Source: Mesorhizobium sp. ZC-5
GTDB lineage: Bacteria; Pseudomonadota; Alphaproteobacteria; Rhizobiales; Rhizobiaceae
Length of the DNA stretch: 64,000 nucleotides
Assembly: GCF_025753855.1 (NCBI RefSeq)
Contig: NZ_JAOWPT010000001.1
Span: forward strand, 1 to 64,000
Reading direction: 5' to 3'
Below are positions 16,508 to 25,910 of the stretch, piece by piece (position 1 is the stretch's first letter; every line of letters starts with the position of its first letter). The position numbers and the translations under genes were made by a program. The notes beneath the pieces were generated by a model. It was given only the letters and a program-made list of their open reading frames with translations, did not search any database and had not been told where the DNA came from.

Positions 16508-16549
16508 AGGCGCCCGCTGTTCACACGCATCTTCAAACAAGCTGGTCAC

Positions 16550-16563
16550 GTTACGTATATTTA
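16550..16563 (+). promoter_or_regulatory. Second copy of the GTTACGTAT motif
   Basis: GTTACGTATATTTA repeats the motif found at 15535, here 43 bases after the stop codon of the RpiR-type gene and 136 bases before the RND adaptor gene. It could place the efflux operon under the same regulator. Chance occurrence is possible. Confidence 0.3.
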
Positions 16564-16698
16564 ATGATAAAGTAAGTGCACGCTGCCTGGAGAATTGTCA
16601 TAAAGGCGGTATAGGGACTGCCGGTGCTTGTCGCCGGGTTTGCGTTTTGTCTAGTCCGCAAACCGGACCGAAACGTTTCTTTTGACCCGGAGTGCTGA

Positions 16699-17850
16699 AT
16701 GTCTGCCTGGAAACAGATCGTTCTATCGATCGTGATACTGCTGGCTGCTTTCGTCGGCTGGGCATCATTTTTTCCGGGAGCGCCTCAGGTGCTTGCCCGC
16801 TGGGGCATAGACTGGGCCAGCGCCGCCAATCCGAAAGCCGAAACCGGCGCCCGCCAGAATGCCCGTCAGGGCGGCGGCAACATCATGCAGGCCATGGTGG
16901 TGACGGCACCGGTCCGCGTCGCCACCATCAACGACCGCCTGCAGGCAATCGGTTCGGGCCGCTCCAACGCATCGGTTACCGTCAATCCCTACACCGCCGG
17001 CCGGCTGCTCGAATTCCTGGTCCAGTCAGGCGCCCATATCGAAAAAGGGCAGGTGATCGCCAAGCTTGATTCCGAGACCGAGGAGATCCAACTCGAGCGC
17101 GCCAAGATCGCCGGCGATGACGCGGCCGCCAAGGTCGAGCGCTTTCGCGCGCTGCGCAAGTCGAACACCGCCACCGCGGTCCAGCTGACCGAAGCCGAAC
17201 TGGCACTGCGCAATGCCGAGCTTGCGATCCATGACGCGCAGGTGGCGCTCGACCGGCGCTCGGTCGTGGCCCCGATTTCCGGCATCGTCGGCATATTGCC
17301 GATAGAGGCCGGCAACTACGTCACCAGCCAGTCGGCCATCGCCACGATCGACGACCGGTCCAGCATCCTCGTCGATTTCTGGGTGCCCGAACGCTTCGCC
17401 GCCGCCGTCAAGGTCGGAACCGAAATCCAGGCGCGGCCACTCGCAAACCCCAAGGACGCGTTCACCGGTACCGTTTCGGCAATCGACAGCCGCATCGACC
17501 AGAAGAGCCGCACCCTCTGGGTCCAGGCAAAGATCGCCAATCCGGCCGATTCCCTGCGCGCCGGCATGTCCTTCCAGGTCACCATCCAGTTCCCCGGGGA
17601 TACATATCCAGCCGTCAGCCCGCTGGCGATACAGTGGGGCGCGGACGGCGCCTTCATCTGGACGGTTGAAGACGGCAAGACCAAGCGCGTGCCGGTGCGC
17701 ATTATCCAGCGCAACACCGACGACGTGCTCGTCGACGCGCCGATCGTCAGCGGCGACATCGTCGTGACCGAGGGTGTGCAGAGCGTCCGCGAGGGCAGCG
17801 AGGTTCGCATCGCAGGCAGCGAACGCCAGCCGGCCATCGGCGGATCGTAA
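16699..17850 (+). CDS. RND efflux periplasmic adaptor (MFP) subunit
   Basis: A 383-residue membrane-fusion protein. An N-terminal membrane anchor (residues 5-25, IVLSIVILLAAFVGWASFF) is followed by a lipoyl half-motif (VTVNPYTAGRLLEFLVQSGAHIEKGQVIAKLD). A short helical hairpin, the second lipoyl half (VVAPISGIVGILPIEAGNYV), a beta-barrel and a membrane-proximal domain follow. It links the inner-membrane RND pump to an outer-membrane channel. The CGGAG ribosome site lies eight bases before the ATG. The RND gene begins 11 bp after its stop codon. No TolC-type gene is linked. Confidence 0.92.
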   Translation: MSAWKQIVLSIVILLAAFVGWASFFPGAPQVLARWGIDWASAANPKAETGARQNARQGGGNIMQAMVVTAPVRVATINDRLQAIGSGRSNASVTVNPYTAGRLLEFLVQSGAHIEKGQVIAKLDSETEEIQLERAKIAGDDAAAKVERFRALRKSNTATAVQLTEAELALRNAELAIHDAQVALDRRSVVAPISGIVGILPIEAGNYVTSQSAIATIDDRSSILVDFWVPERFAAAVKVGTEIQARPLANPKDAFTGTVSAIDSRIDQKSRTLWVQAKIANPADSLRAGMSFQVTIQFPGDTYPAVSPLAIQWGADGAFIWTVEDGKTKRVPVRIIQRNTDDVLVDAPIVSGDIVVTEGVQSVREGSEVRIAGSERQPAIGGS

Positions 17851-17860
17851 CGAGGCGGCC

Positions 17861-20800
17861 ATGACCGAAATCAACGGCAAGGGTAGCGAAACCGGCCTGA
17901 CCGCGCTTTTCGTCCGGCGACCGGTACTGGCTTTCGTGCTCAACACGCTGATCGTGGTCGCCGGCCTTGCCGCCCTCTACGGCGTCGAGATCCGCGAGTT
18001 GCCGGACGTCGACCGCGCCGTCATCACCGTCTCCACCGAGTTCGAGGGCGCCGCGGCCGAGACCGTCGACCGCGAACTGACGGACACCATCGAGGGCGCG
18101 GTCGCTCGCGTATCGGGGGTGAAGTCGATCTCGTCCACCTCGTCTTTCGGGCGCAGCCGCGTCACCATCGAATTCAATGACGGCGTCGACCTCAACGTCG
18201 CCGCTTCCGACGTCCGCGACGCGGTCGGCCGCGTCACCAACCAGCTTCCGGACGAGGCCGATGCGCCGCGCATTGTCAAGGCCGATGCCAATTCCGACGC
18301 GGTGCTGCGGCTCGCTGTGACGTCGAGCACCATGCCGATCGAGGACATGACGGTCTTTGTCGAGGACCAGATCGAGGACGCGCTGGCCGCCGTGCCCGGC
18401 GTCGCCGACGTGCAGGTGTACGGCGACCGCGAGAAGATATTCCGGATCGATGTCGACCAGAGCAAGCTTGCCAGCCGCGGCCTCACCGTCGCCGACCTGC
18501 GCAACACGCTCGCCTCGGTCGCCTTCGACACGCCGGCTGGTTCGATCACCACCACCGACCAGGATCTCATCGTGCGGACCACTGCCGATGTGACGACGCC
18601 GGAACAGTTCGAAAGCCTGATGATCGGCGACAACACCTACATCCGCGACGTCGCCTCGGTGACGCTCGGCGGCGACATCGGCCAGAGCACGCTGCGCTCG
18701 GACGGCAAGATCGGCATCGGCATCGGCATCGTGCGCGCCGCTGAATCGAACACGCTCGACATCTCCACCGGCGTCAAGGCGGCGGTCGCCAAAATCCAGG
18801 AAACCCTGCCGGAAGGCATGTCGATCAAGATTACCAGCGACGACGCAGTCTTCGTCGAAGGCGCGGTGCACGAAGTCGAAATCGCGATCGGCCTGTCGGT
18901 CTCGATCGTGCTTCTGGTCATCTACATATTCCTGCTCGACTGGCGCGCCACGCTGATCCCGGCGCTCGCCATGCCGGTGGCGCTGATCGGAACCATCGCC
19001 GCGATCTACCTGGCGGGTTTCTCCGTCAACATCCTCACGCTCCTGGCGCTCGTGCTGGCCACCGGCCTTGTGGTCGACGACGCCATCGTCGTGCTGGAGA
19101 ATATCGTGCGGCGGCGCAACGAGGGCATGGGGCCGCGGGCGGCGGCGGTGCTCGGCGCGCAGGAGGTCTTCTTCGCGGTCATCGCCACCACCGCGACGCT
19201 GGTCGCCGTCTTCGTGCCGATTTCCTTCCTGCCCGGCCAGACGGGCGGACTGTTTCGCGAATTCGGCTTCGTGCTGGCCATGGCGGTGCTTCTGTCCTGC
19301 GTGGTGGCGCTGTCGCTCTGCCCGATGCTGGCATCGCGCATGCTGTCGAGCGCCTCGCTGCATCACGAAGCGCGGACCGGCATCATGGGCAGGCTGGGCG
19401 GCTGGCTGGTGGCGCTGTACCGCCGCTGCCTGCATGCCTGCCTCGACGCACCGATCCTGGTGCTGCTGGTCGCCGTGCTGTTCGCCGGCGCGGCGTTCGC
19501 CCTGTTCGGCACCATCCGCCAGGAACTGACTCCCACCGAGGACCGTTCGGCGGTGCTGCTGCGCATCAACGCCCCACAAGGCGTGAGCCTCGACTACACC
19601 TCGCAGCAGATGCGCCGCATCGAGACGCTGATCCAGCCGCTGCGCGATTCCGGCGAGATCGAGAGCACCTTCGAAAGCGCCGGCAACAACGGCTCCTACA
19701 ACACCGGCTTCATGGTGATTACGCTGGCGCCGTGGGACCAGCGCGAGCGCAGCCAGCAGGAAATCGCGGCGGAGATCAGCCAGCTCGCCAAGCAGGTGCC
19801 GAGCGTGCGCATCTTCCCCGTGCAGCCCAACAGCCTCGGCATCCGCGGCGCCGGCAACGGCCTGCAGTTCGCGCTCGTTGGCAACGACCGCAAGGCGCTG
19901 AGCGAATCCGCGTTGAAGATCATCGACGAGATGCAGAAGGATCCGCGCTTCCAGCAGGCGCGCCTTTCCGTCGACCCGACCCAGCCGCAACTAGCAGTGG
20001 AGATCGACCGCGAACGCGCGTCGGACCTCGGCATCGACATCACCGGACTTGCCGACACCATCCAGGCCATGCTCGACGGAAACGACATCGGCGACGTCTA
20101 CATCGCCGACCGCAGCTACGGCGTGAAGCTGGTCTCGACAACCAACCCGATCAACGACCCGACCGATCTCGAGAACATCTTCATCAAGACCGCCGACGGC
20201 CGCTACGTGCCGATGTCGACCATCGCGGCGCTGACCGAGCGGGCCGTGCCGCCGTCGCTGACGCGCGAGCAGCAGCAGCCGTCCGTCGCCATCACCTCGA
20301 ACCTGCGCGACGACTTCGCGCTCGGCGACGCGGTGTCGGTGGCCGAGGCGATCGCCACGCCATTGCTGCCGCCCGGCGCGCGCATCGTGCCGCTTGCCGA
20401 GGCGGCGACGCTGGGCGAAACCAACAGCGGCATGATCGCCATTTTCGGTTTCGCGCTGGTCATCATCCTTCTTGTGCTTGCCGCGCAGTTCGAGAGCTTC
20501 GTCAGCGCCGTCATCATCATGGCGACGGTGCCGCTGGGTCTCGCCTGCGCGATCTTCGCACTGATCCTGACCGGCACCAGCCTTAACGCCTACAGCCAGA
20601 TCGGCCTTGTGCTTCTGGTCGGCGTCATGGCCAAGAACGGCATCCTCATCGTCGAGTTCGCCAACCAGCTGCGCGATCGCGGGCTGGGGGTGCGCGAGGC
20701 GATCGAACAGGCATCCAACATCCGGCTGCGGCCGGTGATGATGACGATGATCTGTACCGTGCTAGGCGGCCTGCCGCTGGTGCTGGCTTCCGGCGCCGGC

Positions 20801-20992
20801 GCCGAAGCCCGCATCGCGCTCGGCTGGGTTATCGTCGGCGGCCTCGGCCTCGCCACCGTCTCGACGCTGTTCCTGACGCCCGTCGCCTACCTGCTGCTCG
20901 GCCGCTTCGTGACGCCGAAGGTCGAGGAAGAATCGCGGCTGAAGCGCGAACTGGAAGAAGCCGCCTACACCAACGTGGAGCCGGCGGAGTAG
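17861..20992 (+). CDS. RND-family efflux transporter inner-membrane subunit (HAE1-like)
   Basis: A 1043-residue pump of normal AcrB/MexF-type length with 12 membrane segments and two large periplasmic loops. The first membrane segment is PVLAFVLNTLIVVAGLAALYG. Proton-relay aspartates are present in LATGLVVDDAIVVLENIV (TM4) and a lysine-containing GVMAKNGILIVEFANQLRD lies in TM10. GMSIKITSDDAVFVEGAVHEV precedes TM2. The start at 17861 (MTEINGKG) is the one consistent with the adaptor stop at 17850; a longer reading overlaps the adaptor. Substrate not predictable. Confidence 0.92.
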   Translation: MTEINGKGSETGLTALFVRRPVLAFVLNTLIVVAGLAALYGVEIRELPDVDRAVITVSTEFEGAAAETVDRELTDTIEGAVARVSGVKSISSTSSFGRSRVTIEFNDGVDLNVAASDVRDAVGRVTNQLPDEADAPRIVKADANSDAVLRLAVTSSTMPIEDMTVFVEDQIEDALAAVPGVADVQVYGDREKIFRIDVDQSKLASRGLTVADLRNTLASVAFDTPAGSITTTDQDLIVRTTADVTTPEQFESLMIGDNTYIRDVASVTLGGDIGQSTLRSDGKIGIGIGIVRAAESNTLDISTGVKAAVAKIQETLPEGMSIKITSDDAVFVEGAVHEVEIAIGLSVSIVLLVIYIFLLDWRATLIPALAMPVALIGTIAAIYLAGFSVNILTLLALVLATGLVVDDAIVVLENIVRRRNEGMGPRAAAVLGAQEVFFAVIATTATLVAVFVPISFLPGQTGGLFREFGFVLAMAVLLSCVVALSLCPMLASRMLSSASLHHEARTGIMGRLGGWLVALYRRCLHACLDAPILVLLVAVLFAGAAFALFGTIRQELTPTEDRSAVLLRINAPQGVSLDYTSQQMRRIETLIQPLRDSGEIESTFESAGNNGSYNTGFMVITLAPWDQRERSQQEIAAEISQLAKQVPSVRIFPVQPNSLGIRGAGNGLQFALVGNDRKALSESALKIIDEMQKDPRFQQARLSVDPTQPQLAVEIDRERASDLGIDITGLADTIQAMLDGNDIGDVYIADRSYGVKLVSTTNPINDPTDLENIFIKTADGRYVPMSTIAALTERAVPPSLTREQQQPSVAITSNLRDDFALGDAVSVAEAIATPLLPPGARIVPLAEAATLGETNSGMIAIFGFALVIILLVLAAQFESFVSAVIIMATVPLGLACAIFALILTGTSLNAYSQIGLVLLVGVMAKNGILIVEFANQLRDRGLGVREAIEQASNIRLRPVMMTMICTVLGGLPLVLASGAGAEARIALGWVIVGGLGLATVSTLFLTPVAYLLLGRFVTPKVEEESRLKRELEEAAYTNVEPAE

Positions 20993-21021
20993 CATCTTCG
21001 TCCGAATGCCCCTCACCCTTG

Positions 21022-21047
21022 CCCTCTCCCCGTAAACGGGGAGAGGG
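21022..21047. terminator. Palindromic hairpin between convergent genes
   Basis: Perfect 12-base arms CCCTCTCCCCGT / ACGGGGAGAGGG two bases apart, between the RND gene (plus, ends 20992) and the binding-protein gene (minus, ends 21064). It resembles the core of RIME-like repeats and may act as a bidirectional 3' end. Confidence 0.55.
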
Positions 21048-21063
21048 TGTCGCCGTTTTGCGG

Positions 21064-22227
21064 CTATTCGCGAGAAATTTCCTTCCACGAGCCGCCTTCG
21101 ATCTTCGAGATCAGGATGGCGTTGCCGCCCTGGTGGTCGGTGGCGCTGAAGTCGACATCGACATCGGCGATCTCGTCGCGGAACTTCAGCGATTCAAGCG
21201 CCTTCACGAAGGATTCCGAGGTCAGGTCCTTGCCGGCCGCGTCGAGCGCCTTGACGAAGGTCTCGGCGGCGGAACGGCCAAGCAAGGCGCCGGTGCCGGG
21301 ATCCTCCTTGAAGGCCGTCTTGTAGCCCTCGACGAAACTCTTCACCGCCGGATTGTCCATGCGCGCCTCGAGGTCGGACCAGCCGGCCGCGGCGTAGAAG
21401 CCGTCGGTAACACCGCCCGGCACCTTGGCGATCGCCGTGTGGAAGGAGGCCGATGTTCCGAAGATCGCCACGTCGTTCCAGCCCATCTTCTTGGCGGTGC
21501 CGAGCACGGTGATGACCTGGCGGATGCCGAGCGCCACGCCGATCATGTCGCAGCCTTCTTCCTTCAGCTTGGTCAGCGAGCCGATGAAATCCGCCTCGTC
21601 GACCTTGTGCGTGGTTTCGGCCTTGAAGGTGATGCCGGCTTCCTCGGCGCCCTTCTTGGCGCCCTCCTCCATTTCCTGGCCAAAGTCGGTCGGCAGGTAC
21701 ATGGCGCAGACTTCCTTGGCGCCGGTCTCCTTGGCGAGGTATTTCACCGCCGCGCGGCTCTGGTCGTAGTAGGACGAGAAACCGGTGAAGCGCAGCGCGA
21801 TCGGCTCCTCCACCATCTGGCGGGCCGCCGACAGCGGCAGGAAATTGACGATGCCCTTCGGCTCCTGCAGCTTGAAGCCGGCGATATTGATCGGGGTGCC
21901 GAGCGTCATGAAGGACGCGAAGATCTTGTCGGAATTGATGAGCTTGTTGAAGGCCTGCATCGCCTTCGGCACCTGATAACCATGGTCCTCGACGATCAGC
22001 TTGATCTGTCGGCCATGCACGCCGCCCTTGGCATTCACCTCGTCGAACACCTGCTGCGCCGCCTTCATGGCCGGCACGCTGAAGCCGGCAAACGGGCCGG
22101 AGAGGTCGGCATTGGAGCCGATCACTACTTCCGTGTCGCTGACACCTTGCGTTTCCGCGAGGGCTGTCGATGCGAGGCCGGCGGCGAGTGTGAATGCAAG
22201 GATCGATTTTGCGATCGTTGATGTCAT
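21064..22227 (-). CDS. Liv-type ABC periplasmic binding protein (locus A)
   Basis: A 387-residue secreted binding protein of the type I (leucine/isoleucine/valine) fold. A signal peptide covers residues 1-24, cleaved after STALA, then TEVVIGSNADLSGPFAGFSVPAMKAAQ, typical of LivK relatives. It follows an acyl-CoA synthetase gene at the end of the operon livHMGF-acs-binding protein. Association with acyl-CoA enzymes suggests an organic acid ligand rather than a branched-chain amino acid, which is inference. Confidence 0.87.
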   Translation of the reverse strand: MTSTIAKSILAFTLAAGLASTALAETQGVSDTEVVIGSNADLSGPFAGFSVPAMKAAQQVFDEVNAKGGVHGRQIKLIVEDHGYQVPKAMQAFNKLINSDKIFASFMTLGTPINIAGFKLQEPKGIVNFLPLSAARQMVEEPIALRFTGFSSYYDQSRAAVKYLAKETGAKEVCAMYLPTDFGQEMEEGAKKGAEEAGITFKAETTHKVDEADFIGSLTKLKEEGCDMIGVALGIRQVITVLGTAKKMGWNDVAIFGTSASFHTAIAKVPGGVTDGFYAAAGWSDLEARMDNPAVKSFVEGYKTAFKEDPGTGALLGRSAAETFVKALDAAGKDLTSESFVKALESLKFRDEIADVDVDFSATDHQGGNAILISKIEGGSWKEISRE

Positions 22228-22274
22228 TTCAGGTCTCCTCCTTGGTTTTGTTCCCTGATACGGCCGCCTTATGG

Positions 22275-24164
22275 CTAACCGTACATTTCCTCGATCAGTC
22301 TCCCGTGCTTCTGTTCGACGAAGCTGCGCTTCAGTTTCATCGTCGCCGTCAACTCGTCATCCTCCGCCGTCAGAAGCACGTCGATCAGCCGGAAATCCTT
22401 GATCTGTTCGACCCGCGCAAATTCGCGGTTGGTTTCGGCAACGACGCCGCCGATGAGTTCGCGCACCTCGCGCGCCGCGCAGAGCGACTTGAAGTTCGAG
22501 AACGGCACGCGCCGGTCCTGCGCGAATTTCTCGACATTCTCCTGGTCGATCATCACCAGGCAGGTAAGGTATTTGCGCTTGTCGCCGATGATGACGGCAT
22601 CGGAAATGTAGGGCGAGAACTTCAGCCGGTTCTCGATTTCGCTCGGGCTGATGTTCTTGCCGCCGGAGCAGATGATGATGTCCTTGGCGCGGCCGGTGAT
22701 CGAGAGGAAACCCTGATTGTCGATGCGGCCGAGGTCGCCGGTCCTCAGCCAGCCGCCCTCGATGATTGTCTCTTCGGTCTTGTCCGGCTTGTTCCAGTAG
22801 CCCTTGAAGACGTTGCCGCCGCGATACTGGATCTCGCCGTCGGGCGCGATGCGCAGTTCGCCGCCCGGCACGACCTTGCCGATCGAGCCGGTCTTGCAGT
22901 CGTCCATCAGGTTGAGCGAGATGACGCCCGAACTCTCCGTCATGCCGTAGCCTTCGAGCACGGTGACGCCGATTGCCTGGTACCACCTGAGAAGGTCGGG
23001 AGAGATGGGGGCTGCGCCCGTTGTGCCGCGCCGCAGCCGGTCGAGGCCGAGCATGCGGCGCAGATTCTTCAGTACCATGAAATCCCAGAAGGCATAGGCC
23101 GCGGCGGTCGTCAGCGGCACCTTGCGGCCCTCCTCCAGCCGGTCGGCGCGTTTCCTGCCGGTGGCTATGGCCCGGCGGTAGGCCCACCGTCCGAGATGCG
23201 TGGAATCGCCGGCCATGATGGTGACGCGCGAATAGATCTTCTCCCAGACGCGCGGCACCGCGGTGAACACATGCGGGCTGACCTCCCGCACATTGTCGAA
23301 CACGGTTTCCGGGCTTTCAGCGAAGTTGACCGTCGATTTCAACCCGATCGGCTCGAACACGGTGATCAGCCGCTCCAGGATATGGCAGAGCGGCAGGAAG
23401 CAGACCTGCTCGTCGGTGTCCCTGACCGGCAGCGTCAACAGCGCCCCGGTGATCGAGCACATGATGTTCGCGTGCGTGATCATGGCGCCTTTCGGCGGTC
23501 CTGTCGTGCCCGAAGTATAGACCAGGATGGCGGTGTCCTCAGGCCGGGACCGATCGATCTCCTCCTCGAAGCGGTGGGGATTGGCCTTCAGGAAATCGCG
23601 GCCGATCCGGTAGAGATCATCAAGGAAGATCACCTTGTCGTCGGAAAACCCGTGCAGCCCGTCGCGATCGTAGACGATGACCTTGGCAAGCCCAGGCGTG
23701 TCGTTCCTGACCGAGAGGTACTTGTCGAGCTGCTCGTCGTTTTCGACGAACAGGAAACGACTGTCGGAATCGTTGACCAGATAGCGCAGCTGGCTGGCCG
23801 AATCCGTCGTGTAGACGCCGGACGCGATGCCGCCGACCGACTGCACGCCGAGATCGGTGTAGATCCATTCCTTGTTGTCTTCGGAGAGGATCGAGACGAC
23901 CTCGCCGCGCTTCAGCCCGAGCGCTGTCAGGCCAAGGCCGATCAGCCGCGCATGTTCGTAAAAATCGGTCCAGGAGTAGGCGAGCCAGATGCCGTAATCC
24001 TTTTCGCGGTGAGCGATCTTGGGCCCGAGTTCCCTGCAGCGCTGGCGGAACAGTTTCACCAGCGTGTCGCAACCGTCGAAGAAGAACGGCCCCCTGGTGA
24101 CGTCGGCGTTGATGGTGAACCCGTCGACAGTGCGCTGGGGAGGCATGTTCGCAGTGATTGTCAT
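22275..24164 (-). CDS. AMP-dependent acyl-CoA synthetase (long-chain type, locus A)
   Basis: A 629-residue adenylate-forming ligase. It has the ATP-binding loop ILVYTSGTTGPPKGAMITH near residue 190, LEGYGMTESSGVISLN, the hinge and GWLRTGDLGRIDNQGFLSITGRAKDIII, and the catalytic lysine region in GKNISPSEIENRL. It makes an acyl-CoA from a carboxylic acid, CoA and ATP. Length fits the long-chain FadD/Faa class, yet it sits inside a solute-import operon between the LivF-type and binding-protein genes. This suggests trapping of the imported acid as its CoA ester. P. putida LvaE plays such a role for levulinate. Confidence 0.88.
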   Translation of the reverse strand: MTITANMPPQRTVDGFTINADVTRGPFFFDGCDTLVKLFRQRCRELGPKIAHREKDYGIWLAYSWTDFYEHARLIGLGLTALGLKRGEVVSILSEDNKEWIYTDLGVQSVGGIASGVYTTDSASQLRYLVNDSDSRFLFVENDEQLDKYLSVRNDTPGLAKVIVYDRDGLHGFSDDKVIFLDDLYRIGRDFLKANPHRFEEEIDRSRPEDTAILVYTSGTTGPPKGAMITHANIMCSITGALLTLPVRDTDEQVCFLPLCHILERLITVFEPIGLKSTVNFAESPETVFDNVREVSPHVFTAVPRVWEKIYSRVTIMAGDSTHLGRWAYRRAIATGRKRADRLEEGRKVPLTTAAAYAFWDFMVLKNLRRMLGLDRLRRGTTGAAPISPDLLRWYQAIGVTVLEGYGMTESSGVISLNLMDDCKTGSIGKVVPGGELRIAPDGEIQYRGGNVFKGYWNKPDKTEETIIEGGWLRTGDLGRIDNQGFLSITGRAKDIIICSGGKNISPSEIENRLKFSPYISDAVIIGDKRKYLTCLVMIDQENVEKFAQDRRVPFSNFKSLCAAREVRELIGGVVAETNREFARVEQIKDFRLIDVLLTAEDDELTATMKLKRSFVEQKHGRLIEEMYG

Positions 24165-24193
24165 GGAAGCCTCCGAATCTTGCCAAGTCTGAT

Positions 24194-24244
24194 ACCCCCA
24201 CCCCTAACCCCTCCCCCTTGTGGGGAGGGGTTAGGGGTGGGGGT
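24194..24244. repeat. Perfect 23-bp-arm inverted repeat
   Basis: Arms 24194-24216 and 24222-24244 are exact complements (C-rich then G-rich) around the loop CTTGT. The element is 51 bp, between the LivF-type and acyl-CoA synthetase genes of one operon. Of the RIME/intergenic-palindrome type; likely stabilises or attenuates the polycistronic mRNA. Confidence 0.7.
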
Positions 24245-24315
24245 TGCGCCAGATAGGGTGACCTTCTCCATCGGGATGAAAGGGGAGCGCTGACGGCCGT
24301 TCATTTGCTTCCCCA

Positions 24316-25128
24316 TCATCGCCATGTCTTCTTCTGCTTCCAGCGTTTCTGGCCGCGCTGCGACTGCTCCTGGACGCCGAGATAGAACTCCTGCACGTCC
24401 TTCGATTGCAAAAGGCGCTCGGCCGTGTCTGCCATGACGATGCGCCCAAGCTCCATCACATAGCCGTAGTCGGCGATTTCCAGCGCGACGCGCGCATTCT
24501 GCTCGACCAGCATCATGGTGACGCCCTGCTCGCGGTTCAGCCTGCGGATGATCGAGAAGATCTCCTTCACCAGCAACGGCGACAGGCCGAGGCTCGGCTC
24601 GTCGAGCAGCATCAGCTTCGGCCGCGCCATTAATCCACGGCCGATCGCCAGCATCTGCTGCTGGCCGCCAGACAGGGTGCCGGCAGCCTGCCTGCGCCGC
24701 TCCGCGAGGATCGGGAAATACGAATAGACCATCTCCTCGTCGGCACGGATGCCATCGGCATCCGACCGCACGAAGGCGCCCATCTGCAGGTTTTCCTCCA
24801 CCGTCAGCAGCGGAAAGACCTCGCGGCCCTCCGGCACGTGCACGATGCCGGCGCGCACCACCCTGTCCGGTTCGGCGCTGGCGATGTCGTCGTTGCCGTA
24901 GAGGATTTGCCCTTTTTGCGGATTCATCACCCCGGAGATGGTCTTCATCAGCGTTGTCTTGCCGGCACCGTTGGCGCCGAGTACGGTAACGATCTGGCCT
25001 TCGCGCACGTCGAGGCTGACGCCGCGGATCGCCATGATCGGCCCATAGTAGGTTTCGAGATTCCTGATCGCGAGAACGGGTGCCGGAACCGGTTCGGGCA
25101 ACGCAAGGATTTCCTCCAGCGTTGTCAT
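24316..25128 (-). CDS. Liv-type ABC ATP-binding protein, LivF-like (locus A)
   Basis: A 270-residue ATPase. It has Walker A GANGAGKTTLMKTISG, signature LSGGQQQMLAIGRGLM, Walker B LMLLDEPSLGLSPLL and switch MMLVEQNARVALEIADYGYVMELGRI. An N-terminal 20-residue tail precedes the usual start. The C terminus is basic and longer than usual (QSQRGQKRWKQKKTWR). ATG overlaps the LivG-like stop by 4 bp. Confidence 0.92.
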   Translation of the reverse strand: MTTLEEILALPEPVPAPVLAIRNLETYYGPIMAIRGVSLDVREGQIVTVLGANGAGKTTLMKTISGVMNPQKGQILYGNDDIASAEPDRVVRAGIVHVPEGREVFPLLTVEENLQMGAFVRSDADGIRADEEMVYSYFPILAERRRQAAGTLSGGQQQMLAIGRGLMARPKLMLLDEPSLGLSPLLVKEIFSIIRRLNREQGVTMMLVEQNARVALEIADYGYVMELGRIVMADTAERLLQSKDVQEFYLGVQEQSQRGQKRWKQKKTWR

Positions 25129-25910
25129 GCCACCACCTTCTGGTGCGGGTCGGAAACGCCGATATAGGCCTCGATCACCTTGGGATGGTTCTGCACTTCA
25201 TGCGCGGTTCCGAGCGCCAGCGCCTTGCCGTCGGCGAGCGCCAGCACGCGATCGGAGACCGCCGAAACGAGATGCATGTCGTGCTCGACCATCAGCACGG
25301 TGACGCCCATCTGCGACTTGATGTCTTCAACCCAGAAGGCGACATCCTGGGTCTCTTCCACCGAAAGGCCCGAAGCCGGCTCATCCAGCAGAAGCAAACG
25401 CGGCTCGATGGCCAGCGCCCGGCCCATCTCGACCACCTTGCGGACGCCGTAGGGCAGACCGGCGATGTATTTATCGCGATAGGCTTGCAGGTCGAGGAAG
25501 TCGATGACCTTCTCGACCGCCTCGCGGTGCCGCCGCTCCTCCTGCCGCACGAACGGCGTGAACAGCAATTCGTTGACGAGATTGCCCTTGCGGTGCCGGT
25601 GACGTCCGACCAGCAGGTTCTGCAACACCGTCGCCTGCTCGAACAATTCGATGTTCTGGAAGGTACGGGCGATGCCGAGCCGCGCCATCTCGTGCGGCGC
25701 CTTGTCGAGAATGCTCTTGCCGTCGAAACGGATATCGCCCTCGACTGGATCGTAGATGCGCGACACCAGGTTGAAGAGCGTCGACTTGCCGGCGCCGTTC
25801 GGTCCGACCAGCGCGAACACTTCGCCCTCCTCGACCGAGAACGACACCTTGTTGACTGCGACGACGCCGCCGAAGCGCAAGGTGACGTTGTCGATCTCGA
25901 GCAGACTCAT
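25125..25910 (-). CDS. Liv-type ABC ATP-binding protein, LivG-like (locus A)
   Basis: A 261-residue ATPase. It has Walker A GPNGAGKSTLFNLVS, IARTFQNIELFEQATVLQNLLVGRH (LivG hallmark), the degenerate signature GLPYGVRKVVEMGRALA, Walker B LLLLDEPASGLS and VLMVEHDM. Start fixed at 25910 (MSLLEIDNV) because it overlaps the LivM-like stop codon by 4 bp. The long upstream reading of this frame covers two permease genes out of frame and is not real. Confidence 0.92.
   Translation of the reverse strand: MSLLEIDNVTLRFGGVVAVNKVSFSVEEGEVFALVGPNGAGKSTLFNLVSRIYDPVEGDIRFDGKSILDKAPHEMARLGIARTFQNIELFEQATVLQNLLVGRHRHRKGNLVNELLFTPFVRQEERRHREAVEKVIDFLDLQAYRDKYIAGLPYGVRKVVEMGRALAIEPRLLLLDEPASGLSVEETQDVAFWVEDIKSQMGVTVLMVEHDMHLVSAVSDRVLALADGKALALGTAHEVQNHPKVIEAYIGVSDPHQKVVA

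Noticed and set aside
17747-19990. 747-codon open frame on the minus strand
   Set aside because: It lies wholly opposite the RND pump gene. Long antisense frames are expected in GC-rich coding sequence; its translation is Arg/Gly/His-rich without any domain.
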